Source of the DNA: Kineococcus endophyticus
GTDB lineage: Bacteria > Actinomycetota > Actinomycetes > Actinomycetales > Kineococcaceae
NCBI RefSeq assembly: GCF_040796495.1
Contig: NZ_JBFNQN010000005.1
Span: 288,691-352,690, forward strand
DNA length: 64,000 nt
Direction: 5' to 3'
The notes under the pieces are model-generated. The model saw only the letters and a program-made list of their open reading frames with translations. It made no database searches and was not told the DNA's origin. Position numbers and translations under genes: made by a program. Positions 1 through 7,254 of the stretch are shown piece by piece (position 1 is the stretch's first letter; every line of letters begins with the position of its first letter).

Positions 1-141
1 GGCGCCGAGGTCGTACTCGGTCGTCGCGACCTGGGTCCCGGACCCGTCCAGCACGGCGGAGAGCACCTTGAGCGCCTCGACCGTCACCTCCTGGCCGATG
101 CCGTCGCCGGGGATGACTGCGAGTCGCACGGTGTCCGCCAT
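1..141 (-). CDS. leuB: 3-isopropylmalate dehydrogenase, N-terminal fragment (runs off the window)
   Basis: The 47 visible codons read MADTVRLAVIPGDGIGQEV and onward, ending at the window edge. The VIPGDGIGxEV motif is the conserved N-terminal strand and cofactor-proximal loop of the isopropylmalate/isocitrate dehydrogenase family. In this family LeuB oxidatively decarboxylates 3-isopropylmalate in leucine synthesis using NAD. The ATG at 141 was chosen because a -10-like TAACCT lies 7 nt upstream with no Shine-Dalgarno sequence, which suggests a leaderless mRNA. The ilv genes about 16 kb away on the same strand belong to the same pathway. Isocitrate or tartrate dehydrogenase cannot be fully excluded from 47 residues, but leuB is the best fit. 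Confidence 0.85.
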   Translation of the reverse strand, partial: MADTVRLAVIPGDGIGQEVTVEALKVLSAVLDGSGTQVATTEYDLGA

Positions 142-148
142 GCGCCGG

Positions 149-154
149 AGGTTA
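149..154 (-). promoter_or_regulatory. -10 element of leuB (leaderless)
   Basis: TAACCT on the minus strand ends 7 nt before the leuB ATG, so transcription would start at or next to the start codon. No convincing -35 was seen. Confidence 0.5.
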
Positions 155-211
155 TCGGAGCGCCAACCCCGGCCACGCGCCCCGACCGTCCCACCGTGGT
201 CGGACCCCCGA

Positions 212-231
212 CGTCGTCCCCGGGGACGACG
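212..231. promoter_or_regulatory. 20-bp perfect palindrome, candidate operator
   Basis: CGTCGTCCCCGGGGACGACG is a perfect dyad without a spacer, lying between divergent leuB and the histidine kinase gene. It ends 21 bp before the kinase -10 and so covers the -35 region. A natural candidate ligand is the NarL-type response regulator encoded just downstream, since such regulators bind inverted repeats. That link is inferred. Confidence 0.5.
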
Positions 232-252
232 ACCGGTCGGCACGCCCCTCCC

Positions 253-258
253 TACGCT
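253..258 (+). promoter_or_regulatory. -10 element of the histidine kinase gene (leaderless)
   Basis: TACGCT is followed after 6 nt by GTG at 265, the usual leaderless geometry in this window. This decides the kinase start in favour of 265 over GTG 259 or codons further upstream. Confidence 0.5.
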
Positions 259-264
259 GTGGCG

Positions 265-1455
265 GTGCAGGACGAGAACACCGGGCGGACCGTCTTCGAC
301 GCGGTCGTGGCCTGGACGCGGGCGAACTCGCTCCTCATCGACGCCTTCCTCGCCCTGGGCCTGGCCGGGCTGAGCGTCCTGGCGACCGTCACCGAGCTGT
401 CGCCGCTGGGGCTGCTCGTCGCCGCCGGGATGACCGTGCCGCTGGCCGTGCGCCGCCGGTACCCGGAGGTGTCCGGTGGGCTCGTCGCCCTGTTCGGGCT
501 GCTGCAGCTGGCCCTGCCGACCCCCTCCTTCGGCAACGTCGGGGTGCTCATGGCCGTCTACGCCCTGGCCGCGTACGGCCGGCGCTGGGCGTCGAACGGG
601 GGGCTGCTGCTGGGCCTGTTCGGGTCGGTGGCCTGCGCGGTGCGGTTCTTCTCCGCCACCGGGGCGGGTGCGGTGGTGATCCTCGCGGCGCTCATCGCGT
701 TCTCCGTCGTGGCGAGCTGGTCCCTGGGCAGCCTGCGCCGCGCGCAGCGGCAGAACGAGTTCGCGCTGGTCGAGCGCGCGCGGTTGCTGGAGAACGAGCG
801 GGAGAACGAGTCCCGGCTCGCCGCGACGTCCGAGCGCCAGCGCATCGCGCGCGAGATGCACGACGTCGTGGCGCACTCGCTGTCGGTCATCATCGCCCAG
901 GCCGACGGCGGCCGGTACGCGGCCAAGGCCGACCCCGCGGTGGCGGCGCAGGTGCTGGAGACGATCTCCGGCACGGGTCGGCAGGCGCTGGCGGACATGC
1001 GCAACCTGCTCGGGGTGCTGCGCACCGGCCCGGGTGACGACCGCGCACCGCAACCGGACGCGACGATGATCGGGGACCTGGTTGACCAGGTCCGGGCCAG
1101 CGGGCTGGAGGTCACCGCGCAGGTGCGGGGCGAGGTCCGCGACCTGCCGCCGGCGATGGGCCTGGCGGCGTACCGGATCGTGCAGGAGTCCCTGACGAAC
1201 GTCCTGAAGCACGCCGGTCCGCGGGCCCGCACGAGCGTCGAGGTCCGCTGGGAGGCGGACGCCCTGCGCATGAGCGTCGAGGACGACGGTCGTGGTGCCG
1301 CGTCGCTGGTGCAGCCGAGCCCGGGGGGCCAGGGGCTCGTGGGCATGGCCGAGCGCGCGCGGCTGCACGGCGGGTCCGTGGTGAGCGGGCCGCGCCCCGG
1401 AGGGGGTTTCTCCGTCCGCGCGACGCTTCCCTACAGTGCTCGAGGTGAACGCTGA
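265..1455 (+). CDS. Two-component sensor histidine kinase, NarL/DesK (HisKA_3) class
   Basis: A 396-residue kinase. The N-terminal ~150 residues form several hydrophobic membrane segments. A coiled region rich in Glu/Arg follows (VERARLLENERENES). The HisKA_3 dimerisation box ERQRIAREMHDVVAHSLSV holds the phospho-accepting His, and a C-terminal HATPase contains EDDGRG and GGQGLVGM nucleotide-binding motifs. It should autophosphorylate and pass the phosphate to the response regulator that starts at its 3' end. The signal is unknown. The start is placed at GTG 265 because a -10-like TACGCT lies 6 nt upstream; an in-frame GTG at 259 is the alternative. The ABC exporter about 1.6 kb downstream is a plausible target, as in many envelope-stress modules, but this is not shown. 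Confidence 0.88.
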   Translation: MQDENTGRTVFDAVVAWTRANSLLIDAFLALGLAGLSVLATVTELSPLGLLVAAGMTVPLAVRRRYPEVSGGLVALFGLLQLALPTPSFGNVGVLMAVYALAAYGRRWASNGGLLLGLFGSVACAVRFFSATGAGAVVILAALIAFSVVASWSLGSLRRAQRQNEFALVERARLLENERENESRLAATSERQRIAREMHDVVAHSLSVIIAQADGGRYAAKADPAVAAQVLETISGTGRQALADMRNLLGVLRTGPGDDRAPQPDATMIGDLVDQVRASGLEVTAQVRGEVRDLPPAMGLAAYRIVQESLTNVLKHAGPRARTSVEVRWEADALRMSVEDDGRGAASLVQPSPGGQGLVGMAERARLHGGSVVSGPRPGGGFSVRATLPYSARGER

Positions 1456-2170
1456 GGTGACCGCTCCCGAGAACCCCGTCCGGGTCGTCCTCGTCGACGA
1501 CCAGCAGCTCGTCCGGGCGGGTTTCCGCATGGTGATCGACTCCCAGCCGGACCTGACCGTCGTGGCGGAGGCCTCCGACGGTGCCGACGCGGTCCGCGTC
1601 GTGACCTCGACCCCGGCCGACGTGGTGCTCATGGACGTGCGCATGCCCGGTCTGGACGGGATCGAGGCGACCCGGCAGATCACCGGGCGCCTCGGCGAGG
1701 ACGGCCCGAAGGTGGTGGTGCTCACCACCTTCGACCTCGACGAGTACGTCGTCTCGGCGATCGGTGCCGGCGCCAGCGGGTTCCTCCTCAAGGACGCCCC
1801 GCCCGAGGAGCTGCTCGACGCCGTGCGCACGGTCCACTCCGGCGACGCGGTCATCGCGGCGAGCTCCACGCGGCGCCTGCTGCAGCACGTCGGACCGTTG
1901 CTGCGGGCGGGGGCGGCGACCCCCGCGAGCACGGCCCCGGGCCTGCCCACCGACCTCACGCCGCGCGAGCTCGAGGTGCTCGAGTGCATGGCCCACGGGC
2001 TGACGAACTCCGAGATCGCGGCGCGGTTCGTCGTCTCCGAGGCGACGGTCAAGACGCACGTCGGTCGGGTGCTGGCGAAGACGCACTCGCGCGACCGCGT
2101 CCAGGCCGTCGTGCTGGCGTTCTCGGCCGGGTTGGTCCAACCGGGTGAGGTCCTCCGCGACGCGCGGTGA
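1445..2170 (+). CDS. LuxR/NarL-family response regulator
   Basis: A 241-residue regulator. The receiver domain begins VRVVLVDDQQLVRAGF with the acidic pocket DD. The phospho-acceptor Asp is in VVLMDVRMPGLDG, and the conserved Lys is in GFLLKDAPPEELL. A C-terminal LuxR helix-turn-helix reads LTPRELEVLECMAHGLTNSEIA and ends with VKTHVGRVLAK. It is the cognate partner of the upstream kinase, whose stop at 1453-1455 it overlaps. Three in-frame GTG codons compete as the start (1436, 1445, 1457). GTG 1445 was chosen because TACAGT lies 7 nt upstream, which would give an internal leaderless promoter. GTG 1457 would place the start just after the kinase stop. Confidence 0.9.
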   Translation: MNAEVTAPENPVRVVLVDDQQLVRAGFRMVIDSQPDLTVVAEASDGADAVRVVTSTPADVVLMDVRMPGLDGIEATRQITGRLGEDGPKVVVLTTFDLDEYVVSAIGAGASGFLLKDAPPEELLDAVRTVHSGDAVIAASSTRRLLQHVGPLLRAGAATPASTAPGLPTDLTPRELEVLECMAHGLTNSEIAARFVVSEATVKTHVGRVLAKTHSRDRVQAVVLAFSAGLVQPGEVLRDAR

Positions 2171-2226
2171 CCGGTTGGCGCAAATGCATGACCGCTGAGT
2201 CACCCCTACGGCACGATGTGTGACGG

Positions 2227-2241
2227 CCGCGAAGTCCGCGG
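2227..2241. promoter_or_regulatory. Short inverted repeat upstream of the secreted protein gene
   Basis: CCGCG-AAGTC-CGCGG lies 20-34 bp before the ATG at 2261. It could be a hairpin in the 5' untranslated region or a small operator. No -10 could be placed firmly in this 90-bp gap. Confidence 0.3.
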
Positions 2242-2260
2242 TCACTGAGGGGGGTCTCAG

Positions 2261-2932
2261 ATGTTCCACCGTCGTGCGCTGACGCGCGCCCTGATCGCCG
2301 CGCCGGCCCTGCTGGCGCTCACCACCGCCGCCCTGGCCACCGCGGGTCCGGCCTCCGCCGCCTCGGGCACCCGGGCCGCACCGCACCTGACGGCGCGGGC
2401 CGCCACGCTGGAGCTGCAGGCCCCGGCGCAGACCCGGCCGATGACCGACGACTGCTACGCCGGCTGGAGCTCGGCCCTCTGCGGGTACGGGACGGTCAGC
2501 CTCACCCTCACGGGTTTCTCCGCGTTCGGTGGCGTCCCGTCGTGCGACCCCGAGGACGCGGGCTACTCGGACTCCTGCGAGGAACCGGTCGCCTCGCTGG
2601 TCGAGACGCGCGGCACCACGGTCGACGTGGTCGTCAAGTGCGGGGGGAAGCTGCTGCCGCGCGTGGCCACCGTGCCCGTCGTCACCGAGCCCTCGCACCT
2701 CGTCGGCCCCGCCGACGTCACCGGGTTCACGCGCCTGGACGCCGACAGCGCCCGGGTCCGCGTCGCCTTCACGCTGCCGACGCCCAGCGCCATCGGCGTC
2801 TGCGGGAACCGCTCGACGCAGCTGCTGTCCGCCTCGGTCCGGAACGTCACCGTCGGCTGGGCCGGAGCCGAGGGGACGTCCGTCCCGGCCGGCACGTACC
2901 GCCTCCCCGGAGCGCACCGCGTCCGCCTGTGA
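2261..2932 (+). CDS. Secreted cysteine-containing protein of unknown function
   Basis: The 223-residue product begins with a clear Sec signal peptide: basic MFHRRALTR, a hydrophobic Ala/Leu stretch and a likely cleavage after GPASA near residue 33. The mature part has six cysteines (in contexts DDC, ALC, PSC, DSC, VKC, GVC), enough for three disulfides, and no transmembrane segment. I do not recognise the family. It looks like a small beta-rich exported protein. The gene lies between the two-component system and an ABC exporter on the same strand, with gaps of 90 and 147 bp, so it could be a target of the two-component system. An inverted repeat follows the stop at 2955-2976. Confidence 0.7.
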   Translation: MFHRRALTRALIAAPALLALTTAALATAGPASAASGTRAAPHLTARAATLELQAPAQTRPMTDDCYAGWSSALCGYGTVSLTLTGFSAFGGVPSCDPEDAGYSDSCEEPVASLVETRGTTVDVVVKCGGKLLPRVATVPVVTEPSHLVGPADVTGFTRLDADSARVRVAFTLPTPSAIGVCGNRSTQLLSASVRNVTVGWAGAEGTSVPAGTYRLPGAHRVRL

Positions 2933-2954
2933 ACTGCGCCGAGACCGTCCGGGT

Positions 2955-2976
2955 CCACCCGCAGGATGACGGGTGG
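2955..2976. terminator. Inverted repeat after the secreted protein gene, possible terminator
   Basis: CCACCCG-N8-CGGGTGG begins 23 nt after the stop codon. There is no T-tract, so it may be a weak terminator or an mRNA-stabilising hairpin rather than an intrinsic terminator. Confidence 0.35.
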
Positions 2977-3079
2977 GCACCGCGAGATCACCTCTGGACC
3001 CGACGACCGGAGCGGTCCACCTCCCTAGCCTCGAGGAGTTCGCAGGTGCTGCGAGCGACTGCGAGACAGGGAGAACCAC

Positions 3080-3853
3080 GTGTCCGAGACCAACCAGCGG
3101 GCCGGGGCGCCGACGGTGCTGCAGGCGGCCCGTCCCGCCGTGCGGGCCGCGGGGCTGCGCAAGACGTACGGCCGGGGGGACGCGGTCGTGCACGCCCTCG
3201 CCGGGGTGGACGTGGCGTTCGCCCGCGGTGAGTTCACCGCCATCATGGGTCCCTCCGGGTCGGGCAAGTCGACGCTCATGCACTGCCTCGCCGGACTCGA
3301 CACGGCGAGCGCCGGTCGCGTGTTCCTCGGCGACACCGAACTCACCGCGCTGCGCGACGCCGACCTGACGCGGCTGCGGCGCGAGCGCGTGGGTTTCGTG
3401 TTCCAGAGCTTCAACCTGCTCCCGGTCCTCGACGCCACCGAGAACGTCCTGCTGCCGCTGCGGTTGGCCGGGCGCTCCCCCGACCCCGCGTGGTTCGACG
3501 ACGTCGTCCGCCGGCTCGGGCTCACCGAACGGCTGCACCACCGTCCCCACGAACTCTCCGGGGGTCAGCAGCAGCGCGTCGCGGTCGCACGGGCTCTGCT
3601 GCCGCGCCCCGACGTCGTGTTCGCCGACGAGCCCACGGGGAACCTGGACTCGCGCTCGGGTGCGGAGGTGCTCAGCCTCCTGCGCGGCAGCGTGCGGGAG
3701 GTCGGGCAGACGGTCGTCATGGTGACGCACGACCCCGTCGCCGCCAGCTACGCCGACCGCGTCGTGCTGCTGGCCGACGGGCGGATCGCCGGCGGTCTGA
3801 CGAACCCCACGCCCGACGACGTCCTCGACGCGCTGCGCGACCTGGGGGCCTGA
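3080..3853 (+). CDS. ABC transporter ATP-binding protein, MacB/LolD-like
   Basis: A 257-residue nucleotide-binding subunit. Walker A is GPSGSGKST, the Q-loop is in FVFQSFNLLP, the signature is LSGGQQQRVAVARAL, and Walker B is VVFADEPTGNLDSRSG, with the switch His in VMVTHD. The ADEPTGNLD form is typical of the MacB/LolD/FtsE group that powers FtsX-type permeases, and the next gene encodes such a permease after only 3 nt. These systems export or extract substrates (antibiotics, peptides, lipoproteins) rather than import them. GTG 3080 is preceded by a good Shine-Dalgarno (AGGGAG). A TAGCCT at 3026-3031 could be the -10. Confidence 0.93.
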   Translation: MSETNQRAGAPTVLQAARPAVRAAGLRKTYGRGDAVVHALAGVDVAFARGEFTAIMGPSGSGKSTLMHCLAGLDTASAGRVFLGDTELTALRDADLTRLRRERVGFVFQSFNLLPVLDATENVLLPLRLAGRSPDPAWFDDVVRRLGLTERLHHRPHELSGGQQQRVAVARALLPRPDVVFADEPTGNLDSRSGAEVLSLLRGSVREVGQTVVMVTHDPVAASYADRVVLLADGRIAGGLTNPTPDDVLDALRDLGA

Positions 3854-3856
3854 ACC

Positions 3857-6385
3857 GTGCTCCGGGTGACCCTGGCCCAGGTGCGCGCCCACGGCGCGCG
3901 CGTCGCCGCGTCCTGCCTCGCGATCGTCATCGCGGTGGGTTTCGTCGTGGCGACGCTGTCCCTCAACGCGACCGCGAAGAACGGTGTGCTGGAGTCGATC
4001 GGCCGGCAGTTCACCTCCAGCGCCGCCGTCGTCCAGCCCGACGCGACCGGTGCGGGTGACGTCGCGCAGGACCCGCTGCCGGCCCTGCGCGAGCGTCTCG
4101 CCGCCCTGCCCGGTGTCGCGGCGGTCGCCGCGGACCGGTCCACCTACGTCTCGGTGCGCCTCCCCGGCCGGTCCGGCGCCACCACCACCAAGGTGTCCGC
4201 CCTCGGCCCCGACGGTGCGCTGCGCTGGGAGCGGGTGTCGGCGGGTCGCCTGCCCGCGAGCGCCGGCGAGGTCGCGGTCTCGGACCGGGTCGACGTCCCG
4301 GTGGGCGCCACCGTGGCCGTGACGACCTACCCGTCGTCGGGCCCGGACGGCGCCCCCGCGGACCCGGTGACGCAGGACGTCACCGTGGTGGGCACCGTGG
4401 ACCTGGCCGGCGACCCGCGCGCCGGACTCAGCCCGCGCCTGTTCGCCCCCGAGGCGACCGTCGTCGCGTGGGGCGCCACCACCGTCGACCAGCTGCGGGT
4501 GGCGTCCGCCCCGGGCCGGGACGTGCTGGCCGCGGTCACGGCCGCAGCGTCCGGCGAGCCGGTCCGTGTGCTGTCCGGAACCGCTGCGGCGCAGGAGGTC
4601 GCGGACTCCTTCACCGGGGACGCGGCGTCGCTGACGTCCGTCCTGCTGGTGTTCGGCGCGGTCGCCGTGCTGGTGGCCGGTCTCGTCATCGCCAACACGT
4701 TCGCCGTCCTGCTGGCCCAGCGGACCCGGGAGCTCGCGCTCCTGCGCTGCGTCGGTGCCGACCGTGGTCAGGTCGGTCGCAGCGTCCTGCTCGAGGCGGC
4801 CGTCGTCGGCCTGCTGGCCTCCGCCGCCGGGATCCTCGCCGGCTACGGCCTGGCCGCGGCGGTCGCGGCGGTCGCCGGGCGCGTGGACTCTCCCGTCCCC
4901 CTGGGCGACGTCGTGGTGCCACCGACCGCCGTCGCCGCCGGGCTCGCCCTCGGCACGGTCGTGACCGTCCTCGCGGCCGCCGCGCCGGCCCGCGCGGCGA
5001 CCCGGGTGGCGCCGCTGGCCGCCCTCCGTCCGGTCCTGGCGGTCCCCGTCGGCTCCCGGGCCGGCCTGCTCCGCCTCGTGGCGGGCCTCGTGCTGGCGGT
5101 GCCCGCCACGGCCGCCCTGGTCCTGTTCGCCCGGCAGGGCGATCTGGTGCCCGCCGTCGGTGCGGGCGCGGTGAGCTTCCTCGGCGTCCTGCTGCTCGCG
5201 CAGCGGTTCGTGCCCGCGGCGGTGGCCCTGGCGGGGCGGCCGTTCCGGCGCGTCGGCGGTGTCCCGGCCCGGCTGGCGGCGGGCAACGCCGTGCGCAACC
5301 CGCGCCGGACGGCGGCCACGGCCACGGCCCTGGTCATCGGGGTCACGCTGACGACGGCGATGGTCGTGGGCACGGCCTCCACGCGGTCCTCGGCCGCCGC
5401 CGGGATCGACGCCTCGTACCCGACGGACGTCGTCGTCACCTCCCCGCAGGCGCTGGGCGCCGAGGCGGTCGCGGCCGTCCGCGGCACGGGTCACGTCGCG
5501 GCGATGACCCTCGTCGACTCGCTGTCCCTCACCACCGCCGACGGGTCGCAGGGGCTGTCGGTGACCGGGGTCGATCCCACGCAGGCCGCGGAGGTGGTGC
5601 GCTCGCAGGGCCGCACCCCGCTGCCGCGGGACGGGGAGCTCGTCGTCTCCCGGCAGTGGGCGCGGGACTCCGGCACGGCCGACGGCAGCACGCTGACGCT
5701 GCACCGCGTCGACGAGACCACGGGCTCGGCCACCGGCGCGGGGGTGCCGTTGCGCGTGCGGGTCGCGACCCGGTCCTCCGCCGAGGCCACCGTGACCCTG
5801 GCCGACGCCCGCCGCCTCGACCCGGCGGCCACCCCGACGGGGGCGTGGATCCGCCTCGTCGACGGCGGTACCGCGCAGCAGGCGGCGGCGACGGACGACC
5901 TGTCCGAGGCCCTCGCGAAGGTCCTGCCCACCAGCGACGTCACCGGCATCGCCTCGGTGCGCAACTCACTCGACGACCTCCTCACGACGATGCTGCTCGT
6001 GGTGACGGGCCTGCTCGCCGTCGCCGTCGTCATCGCCCTCATCGGAGTCGGCAACACCCTGGCGCTGTCGGTCGTGGAGCGGCGGCAGGAGTCCGGGCTC
6101 CTGCGGGCGCTGGGCCTGACCCGCCGCCAGCTGCGGGCGCTGCTGGCCTGGGAGGCCCTGCTCGTGGCCGGGGTGGCCGCCGTCCTCGGGGTGGCCCTCG
6201 GGACGGGCTACGGCCTGGCCGGCACGACGTCGGTGCTGGTCCGCGAGACCCCCGTGCAGCTCACCGTCCCGTGGCTGCAGGTCGCCGGCATCGTCGTGGT
6301 CGCGGCCGCTGCCGGGGTGCTCGCGTCGGTGCTGCCGGCCCGGCGGGCGGCGCGGACACCCCCGGTGGCCGCGATCGCGGACTGA
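3857..6385 (+). CDS. FtsX/MacB-type ABC transporter permease (two FtsX domains)
   Basis: 842 residues, about twice a single FtsX protein. It has an N-terminal membrane helix and a ~200-residue extracytoplasmic domain. A first three-helix FtsX core near 260-390 includes FAVLLAQRTRELALLRCVGA. A linker of further helices and a second extracytoplasmic domain follow, then a second FtsX core near 710-840 includes VVERRQESGLLRALGLTR. This duplicated architecture is common in actinobacterial antimicrobial-peptide or lipid exporters. It follows the ATPase by 3 nt and is presumably translated with it. The substrate cannot be read from sequence. Confidence 0.9.
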   Translation: MLRVTLAQVRAHGARVAASCLAIVIAVGFVVATLSLNATAKNGVLESIGRQFTSSAAVVQPDATGAGDVAQDPLPALRERLAALPGVAAVAADRSTYVSVRLPGRSGATTTKVSALGPDGALRWERVSAGRLPASAGEVAVSDRVDVPVGATVAVTTYPSSGPDGAPADPVTQDVTVVGTVDLAGDPRAGLSPRLFAPEATVVAWGATTVDQLRVASAPGRDVLAAVTAAASGEPVRVLSGTAAAQEVADSFTGDAASLTSVLLVFGAVAVLVAGLVIANTFAVLLAQRTRELALLRCVGADRGQVGRSVLLEAAVVGLLASAAGILAGYGLAAAVAAVAGRVDSPVPLGDVVVPPTAVAAGLALGTVVTVLAAAAPARAATRVAPLAALRPVLAVPVGSRAGLLRLVAGLVLAVPATAALVLFARQGDLVPAVGAGAVSFLGVLLLAQRFVPAAVALAGRPFRRVGGVPARLAAGNAVRNPRRTAATATALVIGVTLTTAMVVGTASTRSSAAAGIDASYPTDVVVTSPQALGAEAVAAVRGTGHVAAMTLVDSLSLTTADGSQGLSVTGVDPTQAAEVVRSQGRTPLPRDGELVVSRQWARDSGTADGSTLTLHRVDETTGSATGAGVPLRVRVATRSSAEATVTLADARRLDPAATPTGAWIRLVDGGTAQQAAATDDLSEALAKVLPTSDVTGIASVRNSLDDLLTTMLLVVTGLLAVAVVIALIGVGNTLALSVVERRQESGLLRALGLTRRQLRALLAWEALLVAGVAAVLGVALGTGYGLAGTTSVLVRETPVQLTVPWLQVAGIVVVAAAAGVLASVLPARRAARTPPVAAIAD

Positions 6386-6403
6386 TCCTGGGATCCTGCC
6401 CCC

Positions 6404-6709
6404 ATGGCTGTCGTGAAGATCAACGCGATCGAGGTGCCCGAGGGGTCCGGGGCGGAACTGGAACGCCGGTTCGCCCACCGGATGGGGGCCGTGGAGGGCA
6501 CTGCGGGGTTCCTCGGGTTCGAGCTCCTCCGGCCCGTCGCCGGGGAGACCCGCTACTTCGTCTACACGAAGTGGGAGACCGAGGAGGCCTACCAGGCCTG
6601 GGCCGGCGGCGGGGCCCGCGAGGCGCACGCCGGTGAGAGGCAGCGGCCCGTCGCGACCGGCGCCACGCTCCTGGAGTTCGAGGTCGTGCTGGGCGCCGAC
6701 CCGAGCTGA
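6404..6709 (+). CDS. mhuD: MhuD-type heme-degrading monooxygenase
   Basis: A 101-residue antibiotic-monooxygenase-fold protein. The start MAVVKINAIEVPEGSG and the later FLGFELLRPV, AGERQRPVATGA and LLEFEVVL track the mycobacterial heme oxygenase MhuD along its length, as I remember it. The residues known to matter in MhuD fall at the same positions: Asn7, Arg26, Trp66 and the heme-ligating His75. MhuD-type enzymes open heme and release iron without CO. The gene lies 18 nt after the FtsX gene and 10 nt before the next ORF, so it may be cotranscribed with either. Partners for heme uptake were not seen nearby. Confidence 0.9.
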   Translation: MAVVKINAIEVPEGSGAELERRFAHRMGAVEGTAGFLGFELLRPVAGETRYFVYTKWETEEAYQAWAGGGAREAHAGERQRPVATGATLLEFEVVLGADPS

Positions 6710-6719
6710 GGAACCACCC

Positions 6720-7250
6720 GTGCGCATCGTCGAGGAAGGTCACGCCCCGGGAGCACCCGCGCTGGTGCTGCCGGGGCGCGGCTACGACGTGGACCAGCCC
6801 GTCCTGCGGGCCGTCCGGGACGAACTCGTGGCCGCGGGGCACCGGGTCCTGGCGCTGTCCTGGGCCGAAGGCGCGCCGGCGCCGCAGGACGTGCCCGCGC
6901 TCGTCCGGTTCCTGCTCGACGACCTGCGCCCCTGCCTGGTCGTGGCGAAGTCGCTCACGACGCTGGCGCTGCCGGTGGCGGCCGACCGGGGGCTGAGCGG
7001 GATCTGGCTCACACCGTTGCTGGACCGTCCCGAGGTGGGACTGGCCGCGGCCCGGTCCCACCCGCGGACGCTGCTCGTGGGCGGGACGGCCGACCCGACC
7101 TGGAACCGCACGCTCGCGCACGAGAGCGACCGCGAGGTGCTCGAGTTCGACGGCGCGGACCACTCACTGGGGCACCCCGGGGACCCGGCCGGCACGGCGT
7201 CGGTCCTGCAGGAGCTGCGCACCGGCGTCCGCGCGTTCCTCGCGGGCTGA
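6720..7250 (+). CDS. Small alpha/beta-hydrolase-like protein
   Basis: The 176-residue product has the layout of a compact alpha/beta hydrolase: strand and loop PALVLPGRGYD, a central VVAKSLTTLALPVAA in the nucleophile-elbow position (a Ser in AKSLTT), TLLVGGTADPTW, and a late GADHSLGHPGD with a candidate catalytic His. The elbow lacks the canonical GxSxG, so enzymatic activity is uncertain. It follows mhuD by 10 nt with a GAGG Shine-Dalgarno, which fixes the GTG at 6720. It could belong to the same transcript. No specific substrate can be assigned. Confidence 0.7.
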   Translation: MRIVEEGHAPGAPALVLPGRGYDVDQPVLRAVRDELVAAGHRVLALSWAEGAPAPQDVPALVRFLLDDLRPCLVVAKSLTTLALPVAADRGLSGIWLTPLLDRPEVGLAAARSHPRTLLVGGTADPTWNRTLAHESDREVLEFDGADHSLGHPGDPAGTASVLQELRTGVRAFLAG

Positions 7251-7254
7251 GCGC

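Noticed and set aside
1112..5704. 1530-codon open frame on the minus strand across the two-component system, secreted protein and ABC exporter
   Set aside because: It is antisense to four well-supported genes and its translation is low-complexity Arg/Gly/Pro/Ala, the usual result of very high GC with few stop codons.
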